The notes below the pieces were generated by a model. It was given only the letters and a program-made list of their open reading frames with translations, did not search any database and was not told the origin of the DNA. A stretch of 64,000 nt of DNA from NCBI RefSeq assembly GCF_003429565.1, contig NZ_QUAK01000076.1, positions 30,104 through 94,103 on the forward strand, written 5' to 3'. How positions within the stretch are numbered: position 1 is the stretch's first letter; each line of letters starts with the position of its first letter. A program made the translations under genes and the position numbers. Source of the stretch: Streptomyces triticagri (GTDB lineage: Bacteria; Actinomycetota; Actinomycetes; Streptomycetales; Streptomycetaceae). This document shows, in pieces, positions 42,358-49,792 of this stretch.

Positions 42358-45297
42358 ATGGACGGAGTACCGCGAGTACCCCAGCAGCGGAGCCCGGAGA
42401 GGGACCCGCTGCGCTTCAGCGTGCTCGGACCGGTACGCGCGTGGCGGGGCGCCGAGCCGCTGTCGACCGGGTCTCCGCAGCAGCAGGCCCTGCTCGCCGC
42501 GCTGCTCCTGCGGGAGGGCCGTACGGCCACCGCGTCCGAACTGATCGACGCCGTCTGGGGCGAGGAGCCACCCTCGCAGGCCCTGGCCGCGATCCGCACC
42601 TACGCGTCCCGCCTGCGCAAGTCGCTCGACGCGGATGTCCTGACCAGCGAGTCCGGCGGCTACTCGGTGCGCCTCGCGCCGGACGCGCTCGACCTCAGCA
42701 CGGCCGAGGAATGGTGGGCCGAGGCCGAGAAGGCCCGCGGCGCCGGCGACCTCTGCCACGCCCGCGCCCTGGTCAACAAGGTGCTCGACCTCTGGGACGG
42801 CGAGCCGCTCGCCAACGTCCCCGGCCCGTACGCCGAGACCCAGCGCGTCCGCCTCGACGAATGGCGGCTCCAACTCCTCGAGTCCCGGCTCGACATGGAC
42901 CTGGAGCAGGGCTGCCACGCCGAGGCCATCTCCGAACTGACCGCGCTCACCGCCGCGCACCCGCTGCGCGAGCGGCTTCGCGAACTGCTCATGCTCGCCC
43001 TGTACCGCTCGGGCCGGCAGGCCGAGGCCCTCGCGGTGTACGCCGACACCCGCCGGCTGCTCGCCGACGAGCTGGGCGTCGACCCGCGCCCCGGGCTCGC
43101 GGAGCTGCAGCAGCGCATCCTGCAGGCCGATCCGAGGCTCGCGGAGCCGACCGCCGCCGCCGACTCCGAGCCGGGGCCCGTACCCGTACGACCTGCCCAA
43201 CTCCCCGCCACCGTCTCCGACTTCACCGGCCGTGACGCCTTCGTCGACGAGCTCTCCGATCTCCTCGCCGCCGCCGAGGGGCGGGTGATGGCGGTCTCCG
43301 CGCTCGCCGGGATCGGCGGTGTCGGCAAGACGACCCTCGCGGTGCACGTCGCGCACGCGGCCCGGCAGCACTTCCCGGACGGGCAGCTCTACGTCGACCT
43401 GCAGGGCGGCGGGCACCGGATCGCCGAGCCCGAGACCGTGCTCGGCTCCTTCCTGCGGGCCCTCGGCACGCCCGACTCCGCGATCCCCGACACCCTCGAC
43501 GAGCGGGCCGCGCTCTACCGCTCCGTGCTCGACGGGCGGCGCGTCCTCGTCCTGCTCGACAACGCCCATGACACGGCCCAGGTAAGGCCGTTGCTGCCGG
43601 GCACGGCCGGCTGCGCCGCGCTCGTCACCTCCCGGGTGCGGATGGTGGACCTCGCCGGGGCGCACCTCGTCGACCTCGACGTGATGTCACCCGAGGAGGC
43701 CCTCCAGCTCTTCACCCGGATCGTCGGCGAGGAGCGGGTCGCGGCGGAGCGCGAGGCCGCGCTCGACGTCGTCGGCGCGTGCGGCTTCCTGCCGCTCGCG
43801 ATACGGATCGCGGCCTCCCGGCTCGCCTCGCGCCGCACCTGGACGGTGTCCGTACTCGCCGCGAAGCTCGCGGACGAGCGGCGGCGCCTGGATGAGCTGC
43901 AGGCCGGCGACCTCGCGGTCAAGGCCACCTTCGAGCTCGGTTACGGCCAGCTGGAGCCGGCCCAGGCCCGCGCCTTCCGCCTCCTCGGCCTCGCGGACGG
44001 CCCCGACATCTCGCTCGCCGCGGCGGCGGCCGTACTCGACCTCCCTCTCGACGACACCGAGGACCTCCTCGAATCCCTCGTCGACACCTCCCTGCTCGAA
44101 TCCGCGGCCCCGGGCCGCTACCGCTATCACGACTTGGTCCGCCTCTACGCGCGTGCGTGCGCGGAACGCGACGAACAGCCGCCCAGCGAGCGGGACGCTG
44201 CGCTGTCGCGGTTGCTGGACTTCTATCTGGCGACGGCGGCGAGGGTCTATGCGATCGAGCGGCCGGGGGATCGGACGGTCGATCACCTCGAGAAGACCGC
44301 TGTCAATGGCCTCGACTTCGCCGATGACTCCGACGCCTGGGACTGGCTGCACACGGAGGCCGCATGCATTCTGGCCTGTATGCAGCAGTCGCTGCGGCCG
44401 ACCATGCTACGGAGGTCCGTCGACCTCCTTCTTGCCTCCAAGGATCTCGCCGAATCGGGGGCCAGTTCGCTCCGGTACGAAGCGGTGTCCGTTGCAGCAC
44501 GCGATGCCGCCGCGGCGCTGGGGGACGCGCACGCGGAAGGGCGTGCGCGCGTCAGCCTTGCTCAAGTCCTGAGCAGAGTTGGCGGTCATTTCGAGCGCGC
44601 GGCACACGAGCTGGAGTGGGCAGCCCAGCTCGCAGCGGAGTCCAACGACCCGTGGACGAGCGGCAACGCACCCAACGAGGCGGGCATCACCGCGGCCTGC
44701 ATGAACCAACACGCTGCAAGCGAACGCTACTTCGAGCACGCCATCAGGGCGTTCCGGGCCGACGGAAACCTGCCCGGCGAGGCCAGCGCCCTCTGCAATC
44801 TCTCCCGCGCTCTGCTCTCACTCGGAAGAACGAGGAAGGCGGTCGAGCTCGCGCAGCAGGGCGTCGACATCTACGACGACCTGGGGCTCACCCTTCGTCT
44901 GGCCAATGCGAAGTACGCGCTGGGTATCAGCCTGGGCCATGCCGGCCGGCAGACCGAGGCCCTTGACCGGCTCAACGACGCGCTACAGATGTTCGTGGAG
45001 AACAGGCAACGCCTCTGGGAGGGCACGACGCACTACCGGATCGCCGAAGTACACCTGGATGCACGGCGTCCGGCTTCCAGTGCCCAGCACGCCGAGCAGG
45101 CACTCGCCATCGGCTGCATCGGTGGCGACTGGATGCGTGCGAACGTACTGACCCTGCTGGGCCGGTCGCTCGAGACGCTCGGCCAGCTGGACCGTGCGCG
45201 CGCATGCTGGCTGGAGGCACTGGCCATCCACGAGAAGTCCGGGTCTGCAGAAGCCGACGAAGTGCGCGCCCTCATGGAACCCGCCTCGGCGGCCTGA
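42358..45297 (+). CDS. afsR: AfsR, global SARP regulator of secondary metabolism
   Basis: A 979-residue protein, close to the 993 residues of S. coelicolor AfsR. An OmpR-like DNA-binding domain (about 18-110, LRFSVLGPVRAWRG through YASRLRKSL) is followed by the bacterial activation domain (to about 270), then NB-ARC with P-loop GIGGVGKTT (about 316-324) and LVLLDNA, and TPR helices from about 740 to the end. AfsR is phosphorylated by Ser/Thr kinases such as AfsK and activates afsS, thereby raising antibiotic production. The ATG at 42358 follows AGGGGGA. The small afsS-like gene downstream and a SARP-type repeat between them support orthology. Confidence 0.93.
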   Translation: MDGVPRVPQQRSPERDPLRFSVLGPVRAWRGAEPLSTGSPQQQALLAALLLREGRTATASELIDAVWGEEPPSQALAAIRTYASRLRKSLDADVLTSESGGYSVRLAPDALDLSTAEEWWAEAEKARGAGDLCHARALVNKVLDLWDGEPLANVPGPYAETQRVRLDEWRLQLLESRLDMDLEQGCHAEAISELTALTAAHPLRERLRELLMLALYRSGRQAEALAVYADTRRLLADELGVDPRPGLAELQQRILQADPRLAEPTAAADSEPGPVPVRPAQLPATVSDFTGRDAFVDELSDLLAAAEGRVMAVSALAGIGGVGKTTLAVHVAHAARQHFPDGQLYVDLQGGGHRIAEPETVLGSFLRALGTPDSAIPDTLDERAALYRSVLDGRRVLVLLDNAHDTAQVRPLLPGTAGCAALVTSRVRMVDLAGAHLVDLDVMSPEEALQLFTRIVGEERVAAEREAALDVVGACGFLPLAIRIAASRLASRRTWTVSVLAAKLADERRRLDELQAGDLAVKATFELGYGQLEPAQARAFRLLGLADGPDISLAAAAAVLDLPLDDTEDLLESLVDTSLLESAAPGRYRYHDLVRLYARACAERDEQPPSERDAALSRLLDFYLATAARVYAIERPGDRTVDHLEKTAVNGLDFADDSDAWDWLHTEAACILACMQQSLRPTMLRRSVDLLLASKDLAESGASSLRYEAVSVAARDAAAALGDAHAEGRARVSLAQVLSRVGGHFERAAHELEWAAQLAAESNDPWTSGNAPNEAGITAACMNQHAASERYFEHAIRAFRADGNLPGEASALCNLSRALLSLGRTRKAVELAQQGVDIYDDLGLTLRLANAKYALGISLGHAGRQTEALDRLNDALQMFVENRQRLWEGTTHYRIAEVHLDARRPASSAQHAEQALAIGCIGGDWMRANVLTLLGRSLETLGQLDRARACWLEALAIHEKSGSAEADEVRALMEPASAA

Positions 45298-45311
45298 ACC
45301 CGCGAGCGCGG

Positions 45312-45329
45312 CGTTCATTGAACGTTTAT
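45312..45329 (+). promoter_or_regulatory. SARP-type direct repeat, candidate AfsR/PhoP site of afsS
   Basis: CGTTCAT (45312-45318) and CGTTTAT (45323-45329) are heptamers spaced exactly 11 bp, the spacing SARP regulators use. In S. coelicolor, AfsR and PhoP bind overlapping sites in the afsS promoter. A TAGGGT hexamer at 45401-45406 is one -10 candidate, though it is further away than expected for a SARP-overlapped -35. Confidence 0.65.
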
Positions 45330-45420
45330 GCCCAGCTGACACTCTCCTTCTTGTCGATCCGTCGCGTCGGGGGGCAGACGGTTCGAGCTGGGGCTCACCA
45401 GTAGGGTGAACGACCCCGGA

Positions 45421-45462
45421 ACGCCCGTTCGGCGGCCCTCGGGGGAGTTGCCGAACGGGCGT
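45421..45462 (+). promoter_or_regulatory. Perfect 13-bp hairpin in the afsS leader
   Basis: ACGCCCGTTCGGC (45421-45433) pairs exactly with GCCGAACGGGCGT (45450-45462), with a 16-nt loop that contains GGGGGAG. It ends 40 bp before the afsS start. There is no T-run. It could be an afsR terminator, an attenuator or an mRNA-stabilising structure. Confidence 0.6.
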
Positions 45463-45502
45463 CACCGCCTCATTTGAGTGCCAATGCACGGGAGTTGACA
45501 TC

Positions 45503-45676
45503 ATGAGCGAAGCGAACGAGAAGGACATATCCACCAAGGGTGACGGCCATATGCCTGCTCCGCCGAAGGACGGCACCGTCACACCGCAGGGCGACGGCCA
45601 CATGCCCAGCCCGCCGAAGGACGACACCGCTACGCCGCAGGGCGACGGCCACATGCCCAGCCCGCCCGAGAAGTAG
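45503..45676 (+). CDS. afsS: AfsS-like small repeat protein
   Basis: A 57-residue protein (MSEANEKDISTKGDGHMPAP start) made mostly of three repeats: KGDGHMPAPPKD, QGDGHMPSPPKD and QGDGHMPSPPEK, with TPQ before the second and third. Small size, three short repeats and position just after afsR match AfsS (AfsR2), the AfsR-activated stimulator of antibiotic production, often labelled sigma-like protein. GGAG lies 8 bp before the ATG. It is shorter than usual gene-calling cut-offs and easily missed. How AfsS works is still unclear. Confidence 0.85.
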   Translation: MSEANEKDISTKGDGHMPAPPKDGTVTPQGDGHMPSPPKDDTATPQGDGHMPSPPEK

Positions 45677-45858
45677 GCGACCAGGACTGCAATCCCGACG
45701 GGGGAGATCGGCCGCGGCGGCGCGGAGGGGGAGCCGCCGCGGCCGCCGCGCGTCCGGGGTCGGTTCGCGCCAGGCCTTGGCCGGCTGTGGGGCCGAGGTT
45801 CGTTCCTCGGGCCCACGCGTATGCCGCTTCGAGCGCGAGGCGCGTCGGCCGGCCCACG

Positions 45859-46251
45859 TCAGAGCGGAATCACCCGCACCCCCGCCCCGCACAACCGCCC
45901 CATGTCGTCCTCGTCCGACGTGTAGAGGACCACGTTGCCGGGCTGGCGTTCGGCGATCACGGCGAGGGCCGCGTCGATGGCGTACTTGTGGCCGTGCAGT
46001 CCGGTGTCCGCGAGGAGTGAGACCGCGGCATCAGCGACCTCGCGGGTGACCGGCTCGACGACGATCCGTGACATGGCCCAGTTCCAGGCCGACAGGCGGA
46101 TGCGGTCGTGGTACGCCTCGATGAGCGTCATGGAGCTGGTGACCACCCGGACATCCGCCCGGTGGGCGTCCTTGAGACGCGCCGTCATCAGCCGGTCTCC
46201 GAGCGCGATCCTGGACAGCCCTTCGCAGTCCAGGACGATACAGTCGAGCAC
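45859..46251 (-). CDS. PIN-domain toxin (VapC-like)
   Basis: A 130-residue probable ribonuclease. PIN acidic residues are visible: D8 in IVLDCEG, Glu in TLIEAYHD, Asp in KYAIDAALA, and Asp in YTSDEDDM. The start is the GTG at 46251, two bases past the stop of the antitoxin gene. The frame continues upstream through that gene but is not the real start. VapC toxins usually cut tRNA or rRNA. Here the partner is a small helical, probably ribbon-helix-helix protein. Confidence 0.85.
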   Translation of the reverse strand: MLDCIVLDCEGLSRIALGDRLMTARLKDAHRADVRVVTSSMTLIEAYHDRIRLSAWNWAMSRIVVEPVTREVADAAVSLLADTGLHGHKYAIDAALAVIAERQPGNVVLYTSDEDDMGRLCGAGVRVIPL

Positions 46252-46253
46252 GC

Positions 46254-46571
46254 TCAGGCAACCTTCGACGAGCGTGAGTTGCTTGCACTCTTCGCCTTCT
46301 CGGCCGTCGCCGGCGCAGCCTGTTCCGCCGCACGCTGGGCGAACCATCGCTCATGCTCGCGCCGCTCCGCCTCGACCGCCGCCAACTCCTCGTCGGTGAC
46401 CGTCCCGTGCTCCTGCTCCAAGCGGGCCACCAGCTCACCGAGCCTGTCCCGCTCACGCTTGTGCTCTATGGCCAGCGCGACGTATGCGCTGAAACGGCCC
46501 GGCCCGACCTCCCGGCGAATCTCCTCCGCCAGTTCCTCGGGCAGCGTGACCGTGTACTTCTTGGTTGCCAT
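46254..46571 (-). CDS. Ribbon-helix-helix-type antitoxin
   Basis: A 105-residue protein with an N-terminal ribbon-helix-helix pattern (KKYTVTLPEELAEEIRREVG), a long charged helix, and a Lys/Ala/Ser-rich tail (ATAEKAKSASNSRSSKV) likely to wrap the toxin. The ATG at 46571 lies 12 bases inside the open frame, which begins at a GTG. It is directly followed by the PIN toxin gene. Binding to its own promoter in the 46572-46598 gap is expected from the family. Confidence 0.82.
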   Translation of the reverse strand: MATKKYTVTLPEELAEEIRREVGPGRFSAYVALAIEHKRERDRLGELVARLEQEHGTVTDEELAAVEAERREHERWFAQRAAEQAAPATAEKAKSASNSRSSKVA

Positions 46572-46598
46572 ACCATCGACCATACCGCGCCCCGGAGA

Positions 46599-47117
46599 TC
46601 AACGCCCGTCGGTTCCCGGGCGCTGGGTGAGGTGGAAGCGGGTCACCTCGGGGTCGGTGGTCGACGGGTGGAAGCCGGACCGCTCCAGTACGCGGATCGA
46701 GGCCGGGTTCGACGGGTCCACCGTGGCGGAGACGGTGTGGACGTCGGGGGCGGTGAGGGCGTACTCCGCGAGGGCGCGGGTGGCCTCGGTGGCGTAGCCG
46801 CGGCCGCGGCGGGAGGGGACGATGCCGTAGCCGATTTCGAGGATGCCGGCGGTGGGCGGCCAGAACAGGCCGATCGAGCCCACGACCGCGCCGCTCTCGC
46901 GCTCGATGATCAGACGGTGGCCGTAGGCGCCGAGCCAGGCGGGGTGTTCGGCGAGCAGACCGGCGATCACGCGATCGCCTTCGGCGGGGAAGTCGGGCGC
47001 CCAGTCCGCGCGGCGGTCGCCGTCGAGGACCGCGGTGGCCTCGCTCGAGGTCCAGGGGCGCAGCGTGAGGCGCTCCGTGGTCAGGTCTGTGTGAGCGGGT
47101 GAAGCAAAGGAAGACAC
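46599..47117 (-). CDS. GNAT-family N-acetyltransferase
   Basis: A 172-residue enzyme of the RimJ/RimL type. The N-terminal TERLTLRPWTSSEA, central GSIGLFWPPTAGILEIGYGI, acetyl-CoA loop VPSRRGRGYATEATRALAEY, and VHTVSATVDPSNPASIRVLE are the four expected GNAT blocks. It could acetylate protein N-termini or a small amine. It is a single gene; the 249 bp upstream hold no recognised feature. Confidence 0.9.
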   Translation of the reverse strand: MSSFASPAHTDLTTERLTLRPWTSSEATAVLDGDRRADWAPDFPAEGDRVIAGLLAEHPAWLGAYGHRLIIERESGAVVGSIGLFWPPTAGILEIGYGIVPSRRGRGYATEATRALAEYALTAPDVHTVSATVDPSNPASIRVLERSGFHPSTTDPEVTRFHLTQRPGTDGR

Positions 47118-47366
47118 GTGTCTCTCCTGGTCGTTGAGGACGACCGGGCCGCGCTCGCCTACCGCGCGGGCCGGATCAGGGCATGCCGATGAGGGCCGAC
47201 CGCGGCCATATTCATCAACCTCCCCGTCCCGGACACATCACGCGCCTCCCGCGCGGGCGCGACGATAACAACGGCTCCGGGGATCGGGCAACGCATTTCC
47301 AGTCGGGCCGCGCAGCCGGCGCGCTGCCACGTCCTTCCGCCTCACGCCGGGCGGCGTGGGCAGTTG

Positions 47367-47897
47367 CTAGCCGCGTACCGCGGCCTCGGCGGCATCCAGA
47401 CACAGGCCCCACGGGTACGGGCGCTTCTCACCCGGAGGGTTGGGTACGAACCCGCCGTCGCCGTACAGCACATTGACGCCCATCGCCCGCAACTCGGCGA
47501 CACTGCGGTCCAGTTGAGGATGCTTCGCGTAGGCCGTATTGACGCACGGCATAGCGACGGTCGGAATCCTCTTGCCGATGGCCTCGGCCACCACCCCCAC
47601 CACGAACTTGCCGGTGAGTCCAAGCGCCCATGCGTTGATGCTATTGAACGTGACCGGTGCGAAGACGATCACGTCGGCCGGTGGCCAGACATCGGGTTCG
47701 CCCGGCCTCTTGTACCCGGAGCGCACTGGATACCCGGTCGCCGTCGCGAGGTCGTCGAGGCTCTCGTCGAGCCAATCGGCCGTGGTCGGCGTCAGGCCGA
47801 GGCACACCTCGAAGCCGCGTGCCTGTGCGTCCTCGACCACCTGCGCCACGTCGAACACGGGTGGCGCCGCGCTCGCGAAGAGATACAGCGTCGTCAT
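47367..47897 (-). CDS. Flavoprotein (HFCD/PPC-decarboxylase-like)
   Basis: A 176-residue protein with the flavoprotein fold of phosphopantothenoylcysteine decarboxylase and EpiD-like enzymes. LYLFASAAPPVFDV is the first strand and loop. PADVIVFAPVTFNSINAWAL holds the Asn of the substrate/flavin region. VVAEAIGKRIPTVAMPCVN forms the later strand. In Streptomyces a stand-alone copy commonly lies beside an XRE regulator, as here with the divergent gene at 48027. The reaction is unknown. The 129-bp divergent gap has a short palindrome. Confidence 0.85.
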   Translation of the reverse strand: MTTLYLFASAAPPVFDVAQVVEDAQARGFEVCLGLTPTTADWLDESLDDLATATGYPVRSGYKRPGEPDVWPPADVIVFAPVTFNSINAWALGLTGKFVVGVVAEAIGKRIPTVAMPCVNTAYAKHPQLDRSVAELRAMGVNVLYGDGGFVPNPPGEKRPYPWGLCLDAAEAAVRG

Positions 47898-47936
47898 GCG
47901 GCCATCCGACCACATGCGGCTGATCCCGATGGTCCC

Positions 47937-47951
47937 GATTCGGGGCGAATC
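47937..47951. promoter_or_regulatory. Short palindrome between flavoprotein and XRE genes
   Basis: GATTC-GGGGC-GAATC sits 40 bp before the flavoprotein start and 75 bp before the regulator start. It is a possible binding site of the XRE protein at 48027, but the short arms make it weak evidence. Confidence 0.35.
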
Positions 47952-48026
47952 ACGGACGCGTACCGGTACCGTTCCGGATGACGCGTCAGGCGTTCCAGGT
48001 GCCCGGTCAGGAACGGGGGTCCACGT

Positions 48027-49211
48027 ATGGCGAGGCATGACGACGACCACACCGGCGCTCGCATCCGGGAGCAGCGGAAACTCGCGCGGCTCACGCAACG
48101 CCAACTCGCCGCCCGCATCCCATACTCGTACAGCCTCCTGAATCAGGTCGAATGCGGCGCACGCCCCGCCTCCGCGGACTTCGTGGCAGCCGTCTCCCGC
48201 ACTCTCCGCATCGACGTCACCGTCCTGACGGGCCAGCCCTACGTGACCGAACTCCAACAGGACCGGCTGGCCGCCCTCGTCCGCCCCATCCGGGAGTCCC
48301 TGGACCTCTACGACCTCGGAGCCGACCCGGACCTCACCACTCGGCCCGCCGTCCAACTTGTGGCCGAGACAGACTGGTTGTGTGCGGAAGTGCGCGCTGC
48401 GCACCTCCGTAACGCCGCCCGAGTGCTGCCCGGAACCATCGCAGAACTCACCACAGTTGCCTGGGCGACTCCGTCGACCGAGCTGTGGCGGGCACTGGCC
48501 TCGGCATACCGCACCGCGCACGACATCAGCGTCAAACTCGGCTACTACGACCTGTCCACCGTCGCCCTCGACCGCATGAACTGGGCCGCGGACCGCGCCT
48601 CGGACCCCTGTCTCGCGGCCGTCCGCCAGTACATGCGCGCCCTCGTCTACTTCCGCGAGGGCGAGTACACGATCGGGCAACGTCTCATCGCCTCCGGCCG
48701 GCGGGCCGTGAGCCAGGCAGAGCAGAACCGCGAAGCGTGCGCCGTCGCCGGCCAGCTCCACCTGGGTGCTTCCGTCATCGCGGCACGCGTCGACCGGCGT
48801 GCTGTTGCGGACGAGCACATCGCCGAGGCGGCCTCGCTGGCCGAGGCCGTCGGGGACGCATCCGATGTGCACTGGCTCAGCTTCGGGCCGGCGAATGTCG
48901 CGCTCCACCGGGTGTCCGCCGCCGTGGAGATGCGGCGCTACGACGACGCTCTCACCCAGGCCCGTCAGGTACATGTCCCGGCGGCTCTGGCCACATCCCG
49001 GCGCGCTCACTTTCTCCTCGACCGTGCTCGCACCGAGATGGAACTCGGACACACGGAAGCCGCTCTCGGGCATCTGGTCGAGGCCCGGCACACGGCGCCC
49101 GAACAGACCCGGTACCACCCGGGCGCCCGAGAAACGATCAGCGGGCTGGTGCATGTGGCACGCCGCACCCCGGACACGTTGTCGCACCTGGCCGCGTGGG
49201 TCGGCTTGTAG
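48027..49211 (+). CDS. XRE-family regulator with TPR-like helical C-terminus
   Basis: A 394-residue protein. The N-terminal helix-turn-helix is IREQRKLARLTQRQLAARIP then YSYSLLNQVECG, with SADFVAAVSRTL. The remaining 300 residues are all helical with repeated A-x-x-L and Y-x-x-A patterns such as LVYFREGEYTIGQRLIASGR, like the TPR tails of signal-responsive Streptomyces regulators. GGGGG lies eight bases before the ATG. It probably controls the divergent flavoprotein gene and the two small genes that follow. Confidence 0.85.
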   Translation: MARHDDDHTGARIREQRKLARLTQRQLAARIPYSYSLLNQVECGARPASADFVAAVSRTLRIDVTVLTGQPYVTELQQDRLAALVRPIRESLDLYDLGADPDLTTRPAVQLVAETDWLCAEVRAAHLRNAARVLPGTIAELTTVAWATPSTELWRALASAYRTAHDISVKLGYYDLSTVALDRMNWAADRASDPCLAAVRQYMRALVYFREGEYTIGQRLIASGRRAVSQAEQNREACAVAGQLHLGASVIAARVDRRAVADEHIAEAASLAEAVGDASDVHWLSFGPANVALHRVSAAVEMRRYDDALTQARQVHVPAALATSRRAHFLLDRARTEMELGHTEAALGHLVEARHTAPEQTRYHPGARETISGLVHVARRTPDTLSHLAAWVGL

Positions 49212-49306
49212 CAGCACGAGTAGCGCTCACAGATCTGTGAGCACTGCGCACTCTCCGTATCGGCAGTCTGTGTTGCACAGCCGGTCACCGAAGATGCGGA
49301 GTGGGC

Positions 49307-49507
49307 ATGGAACCAACGGAACGGAAGCGGCGCAGTTGCGCCTACTGCCCGGAGCCGGACCCGGACGTGTGTGTCGGCCTGGTCCGGTCCGGGACAGGCC
49401 CCGACCACTCGGTATACGCACACGAGGAGTGCGCCCGGGACCATGGCCGTGCTCCCCTGTATCGGGTACTGCCCGACCTCCGCCTCGGTACGGAGCACTT
49501 CGGATGA
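49307..49507 (+). CDS. Small Cys-rich protein
   Basis: A 66-residue protein with CAYCPEPDPDVCVGLV near the N-terminus and HSVYAHEECARDHG later, so four Cys and nearby His could bind zinc. The ATG at 49307 has GGAG five bases upstream. The GTG at 49301 is rejected. It overlaps the next gene by ATGA. It is found after the XRE regulator. The function is unknown. Confidence 0.75.
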   Translation: MEPTERKRRSCAYCPEPDPDVCVGLVRSGTGPDHSVYAHEECARDHGRAPLYRVLPDLRLGTEHFG

Positions 49508-49743
49508 GCCGCACCGTGGTCCGCGCCGCGCGATGGACCATCGGGCCGGACCGGACACCAGGGGCCTCGACACCCGTGCGAGAGATCGAGTGCACCACCT
49601 GCCTCAACCGGTCCGACCCGAGCGACGAGCAGGGCGGCCCCGACCTGTGGGCCCTCGGCCATGCGGCCCGCACCGGGCACACAGGCTTCCGCGAGATCGT
49701 GACCGCGTTCCTGCGTGCTTCCACGACGCGAGGTGCCCTGTGA
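49504..49743 (+). CDS. Small DUF7848-like protein
   Basis: A 79-residue protein with an R-x-x-x-W-x-I-x-P-D opening (ARWTIGPDRTPG), REIECTTCLNRS with a CxxC, and ALGHAARTGHTGFREIVTAF. This Cys/His arrangement matches small actinobacterial proteins placed in DUF7848, which are often next to flavoprotein and XRE genes. It starts within the stop of the previous gene. The domain match was made by eye. Confidence 0.72.
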   Translation: MSRTVVRAARWTIGPDRTPGASTPVREIECTTCLNRSDPSDEQGGPDLWALGHAARTGHTGFREIVTAFLRASTTRGAL

Positions 49744-49792
49744 TGGGTGCGCGCTGCCACACACCGATCAACCGGGGCGAGCCCCCCCCCAT

